Shown piece after piece: positions 24,433 through 32,025 of a stretch of 64,000 nt of DNA. Under the pieces are notes generated by a model. It saw only the letters and a program-made list of their open reading frames with translations. It searched no databases and was not told the origin of the DNA. Position 1 is the first letter of the stretch, and every line of letters starts with the position of its first letter. The translations under genes and the position numbers were made by a program. This DNA comes from DASTSN01 sp035760665. Its GTDB lineage: Bacteria; Bacteroidota; Bacteroidia; Chitinophagales; Chitinophagaceae. Where the stretch lies: contig DASTSN010000031.1 of NCBI GenBank assembly GCA_035760665.1, positions 1 to 64,000 of the forward strand, in the 5' to 3' direction.

Positions 24433-25092
24433 ATGGCAGTGAACTCCGGTGCGTACCAGGCAATTAAAAAAGAGCTGGATAATAAAAAGGCCATACTGGT
24501 GGCCGTTTCAAAAACAAAGCCTGCAGCCGACATCATGGCCCTGTACAATTTAGGACAGCGCGATTTTGGCGAAAACTACGTGCAGGAATTGCTGGCCAAG
24601 CAACCGCAACTGCCTACAGACATCCGCTGGCATTTCATCGGGCACCTGCAAAGCAATAAGGTCAAATACATTGCGCCCTTTGTTTCCCTCGTACAATCGG
24701 TTGACAGCCTCCACCTGCTGAAAGAAATTAACCGGCAGGCAGCTAAAAATAACCGTGTGATCGATTGCCTGCTGCAGGTACACATCGCACAGGAAGAAAC
24801 CAAATTTGGCTTTGATGAAAAAGAGCTGGAAGCTGCTTTGCAACCAGCTGTCATGGCACAGTTTCCACATGCCCGTATCAGGGGCCTGATGGGCATGGCC
24901 AGTTTTAGTAACGATGCAGACCTGGTGCGGAATGAGTTCAGGCGGCTGCATGCTCTTTACCGCCAATACGCGGCGCTGTATCCTTCATTTACCAGTTTGA
25001 GCATGGGGATGAGCGGCGATTATCCAACAGCGCTGGAAGAAGGCAGCACTATGGTGCGCATTGGCAGCCTCTTATTTGGCAGCCGCAGCTGA
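24433..25092 (+). CDS. YggS-family pyridoxal phosphate homeostasis protein
   Basis: A 219-residue single-domain PLP-binding TIM-barrel protein of the YggS/PLPBP family, linked to vitamin B6 balance. The PLP lysine lies in ILVAVSKTKPA near residue 19. Conserved HFIGHLQSNKVK, LMGMASF and the phosphate-binding SMGMSGDYPTALEEGSTMVRIGSLLFG are present. Start MAVNSGAYQAIKKELD. The promoter element at 24421 suggests an independent leaderless transcript. Confidence 0.94.
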   Translation: MAVNSGAYQAIKKELDNKKAILVAVSKTKPAADIMALYNLGQRDFGENYVQELLAKQPQLPTDIRWHFIGHLQSNKVKYIAPFVSLVQSVDSLHLLKEINRQAAKNNRVIDCLLQVHIAQEETKFGFDEKELEAALQPAVMAQFPHARIRGLMGMASFSNDADLVRNEFRRLHALYRQYAALYPSFTSLSMGMSGDYPTALEEGSTMVRIGSLLFGSRS

Positions 25093-25118
25093 GAACCGGG
25101 AGACCGCCAAAGGGCTGT

Positions 25119-26393
25119 TTATAAAATATCTTCTTCCCCAAACTGGTACTGCTCTTTGATTTTCCGCATCACTTCATCCATACTGGCCCGGTGATCTTTG
25201 GGGTTCCATTCACCGCGTTCCCATTTTTCCAGTTCCAGGTCAATATGCTTGCGCTGCAGGCTCGTTAGTTTGTCCACCAGTTCTTCCGACATTTCTTTTT
25301 GCTTCCTGAAAAAGCTTTTCTTTTTTTCGTATAAAATCTCCTTGTTTTTGCGAATGGCATTTTCATCATCCGCCATTTGCAATAATTCTTCTTTCGCCAG
25401 CGCAATATCGTATGGGCCGAGGGGCATCATCAGCTTTGCCAGGACGGGACCTGTTTCGATGAGGATGATCAGCAGGGAAATCAGCAGGCTGCTCCAGAAA
25501 ACACTGCTTTCCTCATCGCTCAGGTCGGCAAGTGCTTTATTTCGTTCCAGGAATCCAAGATTGTTTTGTAACGATGCCTCGTATTGTTTCCGTTTTTCCT
25601 GCATGGCTGCTTTTGAGCCGGCCAGCAGGCTGTCCTGCGTTTGTATTGCGGCGGTCAGTTGTGCCAGCTCGGGCGTAAACCGGGCCAGGTTTTTATTATA
25701 AGCATCCATTTTCAGTTGTGTGAGTTCCCGGATGCCGCGCTGCCCCGAGCCGCCGGTGCCATCGGCCTCCTGCACGTATGCAGCCTGCAGGTTATGCAGG
25801 GTATCTTCGATCGCCAGTTTTCGGGTTGTCAGCCGCTGTCGTTCGGCAAGTGCTGCCGCTTGCACAGCAGTGTTTTCGATCTGCAGCAGGCTGTCGTTGC
25901 GCTCAATTTTTTTGTGCATGTTTTCGGTCATCTTCACATTGATCTCTTTTTCAAAAATCTTCAGCTCCAGCGGCCGCGCAATGGTAACCCCTATGAGCAG
26001 GGCCAGCGCCACACGGGGCAGTGCCATCCAGATCTGTTTGCGCCGCGATACGCCATACTTGCGCATGGTGGAAACAAGAAAGCGGTCAAAATTAAAAATG
26101 ATCAGCCCCCAGGTAATGGCAAAGCCAATCGTCCACAGCCAGTTGCCAAACACGCTGTAGATGGCATAACCGGAGGAAAGGCCCGCCAGCACAAAGGTGG
26201 CCAGGATAACGCCTCCCAGCCCGCTATACTTACTATGTTCGGAAGGGAATTGCCGCAGTAGTTTTTGATGCGCCCCGGCGCACCACCACAAAAAACGAGT
26301 ATTGTTAGGGCGACTGGTGCCGCCAAATGAATCGTAGGTGTAGAGGCCCTGGTCCCGGTCATTGCCGGTAATGCCGTTGTTGGTATCTGCCAT
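25119..26393 (-). CDS. DUF4407-family membrane protein
   Basis: A 424-residue protein with four membrane segments. Three are near residues 58-150 (LGGVILATFVLAGLSSGYAIY, WLWTIGFAITWGLIIFNFDR, ALPRVALALLIGVTIARPLEL) and one is near 297-320 (SLLISLLIILIETGPVLAKL). A long coiled-coil loop lies between about 158 and 285. A charged Lys/Glu-rich cytoplasmic tail follows. This layout and the NFDRFLVSTMRK motif fit DUF4407. Function unknown. It ends 26 bases from the convergent yggS gene. Confidence 0.82.
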   Translation of the reverse strand: MADTNNGITGNDRDQGLYTYDSFGGTSRPNNTRFLWWCAGAHQKLLRQFPSEHSKYSGLGGVILATFVLAGLSSGYAIYSVFGNWLWTIGFAITWGLIIFNFDRFLVSTMRKYGVSRRKQIWMALPRVALALLIGVTIARPLELKIFEKEINVKMTENMHKKIERNDSLLQIENTAVQAAALAERQRLTTRKLAIEDTLHNLQAAYVQEADGTGGSGQRGIRELTQLKMDAYNKNLARFTPELAQLTAAIQTQDSLLAGSKAAMQEKRKQYEASLQNNLGFLERNKALADLSDEESSVFWSSLLISLLIILIETGPVLAKLMMPLGPYDIALAKEELLQMADDENAIRKNKEILYEKKKSFFRKQKEMSEELVDKLTSLQRKHIDLELEKWERGEWNPKDHRASMDEVMRKIKEQYQFGEEDIL

Positions 26394-26629
26394 ACAAACA
26401 GGTTTACAGAATAAAAAAAATTATTACAAACGGGTTGAAGCGGGACACCTCTCAAACGGGGGGCAAAAGCGAAAGATTGTATAGGTAAAGTTAAGAAAAC
26501 AATAAAACCGAACCTGGAAGAAACGATGCGTTGTTGCCAGGAATGCATGACTGAGGGATGCGGAAGGTTAATGAGCAGGGGATCGTGAACTACCGGAAGC
26601 AAACAAAAGCAGAGAAAAAAATTCGTCGC

Positions 26630-26658
26630 CCTGGTTTATTGCCAGGCCGCCTGTTAGC
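26630..26658 (-). repeat. half attC-like site after the DinB gene
   Basis: GTTAGC at 26653-26658 lies 6 bases past the DinB stop. Read on the minus strand, GCTAACAGGCGGCCTGGC is close to the start of the site at 27366 (GCTAACAGCGGCTTGCC). A small hairpin pairs 26630-26634 with 26642-26646. A second outer box was not found, so this may be the worn left end of the array. Confidence 0.4.
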
Positions 26659-26664
26659 AGCAGG

Positions 26665-27207
26665 TTATTTTGTTTCCAAATCCCGGTTCGCTTGTCTTAT
26701 CAATGTCCGTATTTGTCCCCGGTGGTTTACTTCATGTGTCAATACATGAAACCATTTAAAGTAGTTATTGATTTTGTTATTATCGCCAAATGATGTTTGT
26801 TCAAGCAGCCATTTATCGTCACGTTTTGCTAATTCTGCAAGCGTTATTGCCCTTACCTGGTCAAGTTTCTCTAAGTAATAGTGTACATCATGGCCTTTAA
26901 TTTCTTGCTGTGACTTGTATCCCAATCCTAGCGCTGTATCCCATTCATTCTTTTCTTCCGGGGTCAACTGACGATTAAAGAATGTTGCCGCCTGGTAACC
27001 CACTTCTGCGGCTGCGATATGCAATAGCAGCGAACCAATCGAATTGCTGTCTTTGTCTTTGCGATAATCAAGTTCTGAAACAGATAATTTTTGAATTGCT
27101 GAAATTGTACCATGTCTTACATAGTGAAGCATTGAAACAAGATGAGAGATATGTTCAGTATACCCTGGAATTTTTCCAATCAGGTATAAATTACTTTTGT
27201 CTGTCAT
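26665..27207 (-). CDS. DinB-family protein
   Basis: A 180-residue DinB-like four-helix protein. The metal-binding histidines are visible as SLLLHIAAAEVGYQ near residue 63 and as HVLTHEVNHRGQIRTLIRQ near 154-160. The end with ANRDLETK is short and polar. It is the leftmost gene of the putative cassette array and its stop is followed by a GTTAGC box. DinB-fold proteins are often thiol transferases or hydrolases, and no substrate is inferred here. Start MTDKSNLYLIGKIPGY at 27207. Confidence 0.82.
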   Translation of the reverse strand: MTDKSNLYLIGKIPGYTEHISHLVSMLHYVRHGTISAIQKLSVSELDYRKDKDSNSIGSLLLHIAAAEVGYQAATFFNRQLTPEEKNEWDTALGLGYKSQQEIKGHDVHYYLEKLDQVRAITLAELAKRDDKWLLEQTSFGDNNKINNYFKWFHVLTHEVNHRGQIRTLIRQANRDLETK

Positions 27208-27240
27208 TTCGTATTTATGAACGTATAGTTACTGCCTAAA

Positions 27241-27366
27241 GGATTAGCGCTTGCCGATGTACCGACATTAGCATTCCGTCAGCTTAAATTTATTGATAAA
27301 GTTGAATCATATTCATTTGTTCAGTACTGCTTTGTAAGTCGGTAGAGTGGCAAGCCGCTGTTAGCG
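27241..27366 (-). repeat. attC-like intergenic element A
   Basis: The right arm 27338-27366 pairs with the left arm 27241-27266 (shared GCTTGCC and TACCGAC). The GTTAGC box at 27360-27365 contains the stop codon of the hydrolase gene. The left outer box is degenerate (GATTAGCG). The central loop is AT-rich. It separates the DinB and hydrolase genes. Confidence 0.5.
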
Positions 27367-28362
27367 ATGGTTTTCGATTGATCTCAGAAACGTAATTGAT
27401 CTTTCAAGTGCATTCTTTCCAGCCTGGTCAAGGGTAAACTGGTATTCGTGTTCTAAAGCAGGTGTATAGTTCCCTGGATAAAAAAGCGTATCAATAGGTA
27501 CATTCAACGCGGAGAGCTTTGACGCCAAAAGTTTTGATTGATTTAACAACGGATCGTTATTGCCTGCTGATATAAAACTTGGGGGAAATGAAGCGGTCAG
27601 AAAGTTTGTAACGGATGCACTTTTCACGTACGGGTCATTCGAAATATCTTTTTTGCCGAAATAAGCCCAGGTCACTGTTTTCAGGAAAGCGCCAAAAAAA
27701 CCTTCTGTTTTTAAGTTGTCTATTTCATAAATACCGCAATACAATAACAGTCCTTTGAGTTGGCTGGGATGTAACCCGGGTTGGACCTTCGTTCTGTTGG
27801 CGTAGGCGGGACTCGTAATTACATTCGCCGCTGCGGCGGCAATCATAGAACCGCCGGAATCACCGGCTAATACAATAAAAGATGTGTCAATAGGCAAGTT
27901 TTCAGAATTGGATGAAATATAGGCCAGGGCATTGTTGAGTTGTCGAATCGGGGTAGGGTATTTTCCTTTCGGTGCAATGCTGTAATCGATGGAAATAACA
28001 AGATAGCCTTTGCCCGCTAAGATTTTACAATAGTTACGCAATTGCTCCTTATCTCCCGAGATTAAACCTCCGCCATGAGTCCATACAATCACTGGTAATT
28101 TGATTGTCGACTTTATGGAATGAATGGGGTAGTAGGCATCCATGTAGGCGTCCGGGTCGTTTTGATCGTAGTGAATGTTGCTGACAGTTGTTATGCTGTC
28201 GGGTACATATTTTTCCAACTCCTTGTTAACCCGAACAGCTTCTTTATTGAATGTGTACCTGAAGATCCAAACTGCTGGATACGGCGATAACCTGAAGGCT
28301 AGAAAAACGACTGCAATGATTATTACAAGGACAAGCAATATCCGTTTTAAAACAGTCTTCAT
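27361..28362 (-). CDS. alpha/beta hydrolase (esterase/lipase, HSL-like)
   Basis: A 333-residue membrane-anchored or exported hydrolase. An N-terminal hydrophobic segment (LKRILLVLVIIIAVVFLAF) is followed by the catalytic fold. The oxyanion motif HGGGLISGDKEQ is near residue 96 and the nucleophile elbow GDSGGSM is near residue 168. The catalytic His is probably in LEHEYQFT near the end. The HGGG and GDSGG motifs fit the hormone-sensitive-lipase type. The stop codon lies inside a GTTAGC box. Substrate unknown. Confidence 0.86.
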   Translation of the reverse strand: MKTVLKRILLVLVIIIAVVFLAFRLSPYPAVWIFRYTFNKEAVRVNKELEKYVPDSITTVSNIHYDQNDPDAYMDAYYPIHSIKSTIKLPVIVWTHGGGLISGDKEQLRNYCKILAGKGYLVISIDYSIAPKGKYPTPIRQLNNALAYISSNSENLPIDTSFIVLAGDSGGSMIAAAAANVITSPAYANRTKVQPGLHPSQLKGLLLYCGIYEIDNLKTEGFFGAFLKTVTWAYFGKKDISNDPYVKSASVTNFLTASFPPSFISAGNNDPLLNQSKLLASKLSALNVPIDTLFYPGNYTPALEHEYQFTLDQAGKNALERSITFLRSIENHR

Positions 28363-28379
28363 ATTCAGAAGCAGTTGAT

Positions 28380-28652
28380 TATGTAAAATAAGGTGTTATA
28401 CAAGATCGTCGCTAGCGGATCGGTACTGCCGAAGACGGCCTATATCCTGGTCCGTGACGCCGATACCAAAGCTGAATAAAGATAAAAAAAATGAGAACAT
28501 ATTCTGTTGATGAGTTCTGTTGGGCTGATCCCGATATGCAGCTGACCGGAGTTACTGCTGCTGATGCTCGACCCCGTCAGCCCCGCTGACGCAAAGCCTT
28601 TTGTTGCCTGCAGTACTTGTCAAACAAAAAAGAAATTACATTATTGGTTGGC
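28380..28652 (-). repeat. degenerate intergenic element B of the array
   Basis: This 300-base gap has no gene. The segment 28470-28515 matches the central parts of elements C and D (ATATTCTG and TAAAGATA at 28477-28484). A perfect hairpin CGTCAGC-CCC-GCTGACG lies at 28575-28591. Outer boxes are weak (GTTGGC at 28647-28652). It is therefore related to the other elements but less complete. Confidence 0.35.
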
Positions 28653-28661
28653 TTTATGAAG

Positions 28662-29039
28662 TTATTCTTTCTGAAAATATTTGTCAATGTAAATTGCGGC
28701 GGCATGTCCGTAATAAAAGTAAAACGTCCCTTTCTCTCGTTCTGAAAACCGCTTCTTGCCTTTGTGTTTCCAACGAAGTTTATATTCATAAAAGTCAAGA
28801 GTTGTCTTAAATTTTCTTAATGAGTCGTCCTCGTTTATCTCCCTATAAAATATCTTATTAGATACTACTCCTTTGTTTTTATACGTCAGAAGTTTTAATG
28901 ATTTTAAACTGTCGAGAAATTTTGGAGTTTGAAGATTTGTCCAATAGAGTGTCCTGCCTGGGAAGAACTTCTCTGTCTGCCCAAAACTTTTATTATTACT
29001 AATAAAAGGTCCAAAAATGACAAATACCAAAATTTTCAT
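28662..29039 (-). CDS. small exported hypothetical protein in cassette array
   Basis: From ATG 29039 the protein has 125 residues, beginning MKILVFVIFGPFISNNKSFGQ, a likely signal peptide. The mature part is rich in Lys, Phe and Tyr (KTTLDFYEYKLRWKHKGKKR) and ends DKYFQKE. No family is recognised. A start eight codons upstream (29063) would lie inside the attC-like box, so 29039 is preferred. It is AT-richer than core genes and sits between elements B and C. Confidence 0.6.
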   Translation of the reverse strand: MKILVFVIFGPFISNNKSFGQTEKFFPGRTLYWTNLQTPKFLDSLKSLKLLTYKNKGVVSNKIFYREINEDDSLRKFKTTLDFYEYKLRWKHKGKKRFSEREKGTFYFYYGHAAAIYIDKYFQKE

Positions 29040-29055
29040 GAGGTTCAATAGTATT

Positions 29056-29257
29056 GCATGCAACGAACAGGTATTGGCGTTTGTGGCGGAATTTGGAAAA
29101 CGTCAGTCCGAACCGCTGTTGAGTAAAAATACAAAAGCTGATGACATATTCTGCTGTTCATTTTATATCGTCCAGCCCGAACTAAAGCTGAAAAATAGCT
29201 GAAGTTGAGCACCTGCGTTCAGTCTGCCGACATAACGCCAATACTTGTGTTAGCCGC
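29056..29257 (-). repeat. attC-like intergenic element C
   Basis: The left arm 29056-29089 and right arm 29223-29257 share GTATTGGCGTT and a GCGG-type core in inverted order. The outer boxes are GCAAC at 29060-29064 and GTTAGC at 29249-29254, with spacers of 6 and 4 bases to the shared stem. The right arm overlaps the last 13 codons of the gene ending at 29219. A TATTTTTA promoter-like string (minus) lies at 29124-29131. Confidence 0.5.
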
Positions 29258-29884
29258 ATTCAATGTCTCCGTAAACTTTTCCGCAACGATATATGGGTGT
29301 CCAAAGTTGTAATTGTCTGGACTAATGTCAGGATTGCCAAACAATAAAACCGAATATTCATTCTTTACGTCCGTAGTCTCAATCACAGTAAAGGTTAACT
29401 TATGTTTGTCAAAAATTGGTACGTAGCTTTCCAGAAGCTTTGTTGGTATTTCAATGATTGCGCCTTCTGCTGTGTCAAGTCGGTTTGGTACAGTGTTAAA
29501 CAACCAATGAAAGTCAACCCAATTGCCGCAAGCCTTGTCATGCACAAGGAACAAGTCACCTAAGAGTTCTGCAATGTTTACACCTACGCCTTTTAGTGTT
29601 AAAAAATGGGAACTCCCGTAGTTCCATAGCACTGGATGGTCACGATACAGATTGATACGATTGTAAGGTCGCTTATATTCATGTAGTCTGTTTGATGTCG
29701 TATAGGCAATGCCCTCACAATAAATCTCACAATGAAACTTTGTAATTTCTTCAACTGAATACTGAATATCGAAAATTAGCCGTAAATCATATTCTCTTTG
29801 TCTGGCAATGACTTCTTTGACAGCAATGTGACCATCCTGAATAAAATCTTCTGAGTTGGTAATTTCAATTAGTCTCTCTAACAT
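29219..29884 (-). CDS. hypothetical protein in cassette array
   Basis: A 221-residue cytosolic protein starting MLERLIEITNSEDFIQDG. No signal peptide or membrane segment is seen. Aromatic residues are frequent, with HPVLWNYGSSHFLTLKG and a central CGNWVDFHWLFN motif. I do not recognise the family. Its start lies 24 bases after the box of element D and its last codons (LNAANTSIGVMSAD) are encoded inside element C. That pattern is expected for a cassette gene. Confidence 0.65.
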   Translation of the reverse strand: MLERLIEITNSEDFIQDGHIAVKEVIARQREYDLRLIFDIQYSVEEITKFHCEIYCEGIAYTTSNRLHEYKRPYNRINLYRDHPVLWNYGSSHFLTLKGVGVNIAELLGDLFLVHDKACGNWVDFHWLFNTVPNRLDTAEGAIIEIPTKLLESYVPIFDKHKLTFTVIETTDVKNEYSVLLFGNPDISPDNYNFGHPYIVAEKFTETLNAANTSIGVMSAD

Positions 29885-29905
29885 TTGGAAAAGTCATTTT
29901 CGATT

Positions 29906-30104
29906 GCGGCTAACGTTAAAGCATTGGCGATGTGGCGGTATTCCGTGCTACGTCGCCCGGTGCCGCTGCTGATTAAAGATACAAAAGCTCATTGTTAATT
30001 CTGCTGCTCGGCGTTATTCGTCTGCCGAAACTGAAGCTGAGTAGCGATGTATCGCTGATTGTTCTTGAGTCGCCCCGCCATATTGCCAATGTAATGTTAG
30101 CGGC
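29906..30104 (-). repeat. attC-like intergenic element D
   Basis: The left arm 29906-29938 and right arm 30075-30104 align as an inverted repeat with a 3-base bulge (shared ATTGGC and TGGCGG). Outer boxes are GCTAAC at 29909-29914 and GTTAGC at 30096-30101. The stop codon of the 240-residue gene is inside the right box. Unpaired bases in the stem recall the extrahelical bases of attC sites. The loop has TATCTTTA (minus) at 29974-29981. Confidence 0.55.
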
Positions 30105-30819
30105 TGGCATATTGTTCTGTCAGATGTTCCTTCACATAAGTTGCAATTCTTGCCTTCCTTGCTTTAATAAAATTCGTCACACCATTTTTATAAGTCAAAT
30201 AGTCGTCAACGTTTGAAAATGTTGGTTTGGTTCTGAAGTTGTCAAACGGCAAATAAAATTTTACTTTTTCGTTCTCGTCAACAAGGTCGTTAAGTAAAAA
30301 GAAATTTACATAGCCAGTAAAAGTCTCAAATAAATCAAAGAAGTTTTTATATCGCAAAGCTGTGTCGTAAAGCGGGCTTTTCTCTCCTAAATAATAAAGT
30401 CGAATGCACTCTAATGTCAAGTCAAATCTGTCGTCAATTAAATTGATTACTCCCCGTGCTTGGTTTATTGTGTGCATTTTATCAACTCGGTTATTAGGGA
30501 ATATTATAAAGGAGCCGATTGATGAACCTGTGTCATAAAGTTCATTTACTTCATTTTGAATTTGTTTTGTCAGCCACTCTTTTCTTTTGTGGTGTCTATA
30601 TGAGTGAGTGATTGCATCGCTGCCTAAAAAGAATTCTCCCAAGTCAGATTTATGATACAAATAAGCTCCACTCTTTTTATTTGTTAGTTCAAAAACTTTT
30701 CCGTTGGGCAATGGCTTGCTCCACAGAATTTTATGATACAAACGAAGTGTCGGACTTGTAATGTCTGGGTCACCACCGCCTGCGTCAGAGTGAACATTAA
30801 ATTCTATGTCAAATAACAT
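30097..30819 (-). CDS. hypothetical protein in cassette array (possibly DUF6994-like)
   Basis: A 240-residue cytosolic protein. Its N-terminus MLFDIEFNVHSDAGGGDPDITSPTLRLYHKILWSKPLPNG and the following LGEFFLGSDAITHSYRH recall a family I associate with DUF6994. That assignment is from memory and tentative. No catalytic motif is recognised. The stop codon TAA is part of the GTTAGC box of element D, and the start lies about 65 bases after element E. AT-rich relative to core genes. Confidence 0.65.
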   Translation of the reverse strand: MLFDIEFNVHSDAGGGDPDITSPTLRLYHKILWSKPLPNGKVFELTNKKSGAYLYHKSDLGEFFLGSDAITHSYRHHKRKEWLTKQIQNEVNELYDTGSSIGSFIIFPNNRVDKMHTINQARGVINLIDDRFDLTLECIRLYYLGEKSPLYDTALRYKNFFDLFETFTGYVNFFLLNDLVDENEKVKFYLPFDNFRTKPTFSNVDDYLTYKNGVTNFIKARKARIATYVKEHLTEQYASR

Positions 30820-30880
30820 ATCGTGTTTGGTAGTTGAATTTTCGCAGTTAATTTTAAGTTAGCACTATCACTAAATGCTT

Positions 30881-30977
30881 GCCGCTAACACTATAATTTA
30901 CGCAATACAGTCAACTATTACCAATTTTTAAGTAATTGATTTTTATCATAAATGTATTGCGCATTTTGTATTGTTGC
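30881..30977 (-). repeat. attC-like element E, compact and symmetric
   Basis: GCTAAC at 30884-30889 is followed 11 bases later by CGCAATACA at 30901-30909. Its exact complement TGTATTGCG is at 30953-30961, followed after 11 bases by GTTGC at 30973-30977. The mirror spacing (AAC-11-stem-loop-stem-11-GTT) and total length near 97 bases fit an attC site. A second hairpin, ATTTTGTATTG at 30963-30973 with CAATACAAAAT at 30984-30994, overlaps its right end. Confidence 0.5.
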
Positions 30978-31086
30978 TTGCGTCAATACAAAATACAGCT
31001 TTTTTTAAAAAATGCAAGCTGTGCTGCTGCTGCTGCCACCCGCGGGCTTTGTAGTATATATAATATAGTCGTGGGGGGCCTGGGCC

Positions 31087-31411
31087 TGTTGCACAAGGCC
31101 AATTGTTTGTCTTACAAAGGCCTCCGCATGTTTTGCGAAGGCTCCCGCATGTTTTGCGAAGGTCTTTGTTTGTCTTACAAAGCCTCTTGTCTGTCTTACA
31201 AAGGCTCTTGCTTGTCTTACAAAGGCTCTTGTTTGTCTTACAAAGGCTCTTGTTTGTTTTACAAAGGCCATTGTTTGTTTTACAAAGGCTCTTGTCTGTC
31301 TTACAAAGGCTCTTGTTTGTCTTACAAAGGCCATTATTTGTTTTACAAAGGCCATTGTTTGTTTTACAAAGCTTCTTGCTTGTCTTACAAAGGTTCTTGT
31401 CTGTCTTATAA
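31087..31411 (+). repeat. 21-bp minisatellite, about 15 units
   Basis: ACAAAG or GCGAAG anchors recur exactly every 21 bases from 31114 to 31387 (31114, 31135, 31156, 31177 and so on), with worn copies at both ends. A typical unit is TTGTCTTACAAAGGCTCT plus three bases. The unit holds the short inverted repeat TTGT/ACAA. Five of six frames are open through it because 21 is a multiple of three. The peptides would be heptads such as LCKTNKS or RQTRAFV. I do not call a gene here. Confidence 0.9.
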
Positions 31412-31604
31412 TCCATATTTTTTTATCCATTTCTGCCAGGATTCGACACGAATAAGCATTAGTTTAATATGTAAACAATTGGTTTACATTAAAATCATGC
31501 CCGGGCTTCTCTGCAGGGGCATTTTCGTAGCAAAGCGGGGGCTTATTCAGCCTTGCTTACCGCCTCAAAAAACAGGTACCGAGGTAGTAATTAAAATCAA
31601 GCTT

Positions 31605-32025
31605 TACTTTCTTTTCTTTGTCTTGAAACAAAGAAAAGAAGCAAAAGAAAATTCAAGGCTGTGAAAAGGTTTCTGCAAAGACTACGGCTCGCTGCGTGGC
31701 GAAAATGAACTCGTCGCTGCGCTCTTCAGACAGCATTTTCGCTGCTCACTCCGCTCACCTTGCTTTGCCACGAAACCTTTTCAAGGCCGTTAGGAAATTC
31801 CAAAAAAGAAAATAAAAGATTCCAAAGTTCAGTAGCATTCCTAAAGTCTTTCACTACAGTAGCACAACAGCTTAATCAAGGCCTTCCGAAATCGGCCGTA
31901 CATCGATTTCGGGCTCCTTTTCTTTACTCCTTTCTTTTGGAGAAACAAAAGAAAGGAGGGAGAAAAACTATCCTGTTAAATCAATCTTTCTTTTCCTTTT
32001 CTTGAAAAAAAGAAAAGAAACAAAT
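31605..32025 (+). repeat. hairpin-rich intergenic repeat-like block
   Basis: Three perfect A/G- and T/C-biased hairpins frame this 400-base stretch. They are 31609-31620 with 31629-31640 (12 bp), 31927-31939 with 31946-31958 (13 bp), and 31987-31995 with 32012-32020 (9 bp). Between them is GC-richer sequence with no plausible gene. It resembles dispersed non-coding repeats that I recall from other Bacteroidota genomes, but only one copy is in this window. Confidence 0.55.

Larger units (their letters stand above)
26641..30977 (-). mobile_element. putative integron-type gene cassette array without integrase (CALIN-like)
   Basis: Five genes, all on the minus strand, are separated by intergenic elements whose outer ends carry GCTAAC/GTTAGC-like boxes in inverted orientation. 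Each element folds as a long imperfect hairpin, and the stop codons of two genes (27361 and 30097) lie inside the box. The genes start 20-65 bases after a box. This is the gene-attC-gene layout of integron cassettes. The genes look unrelated to one another and most look AT-richer than the flanks. No integrase is present between 26.4 and 32.2 kb. Confidence 0.5.

Noticed and set aside
31087..31411. CRISPR array
   Set aside because: Units are directly adjacent with a 21-base period and no spacers, so this is a minisatellite. No cas genes are nearby.
30936..31664. Open frames through the minisatellite on both strands (up to 242 codons)
   Set aside because: The frames stay open only because the 21-base unit lacks stops in five frames. 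Peptides are pure repeats with no other support.
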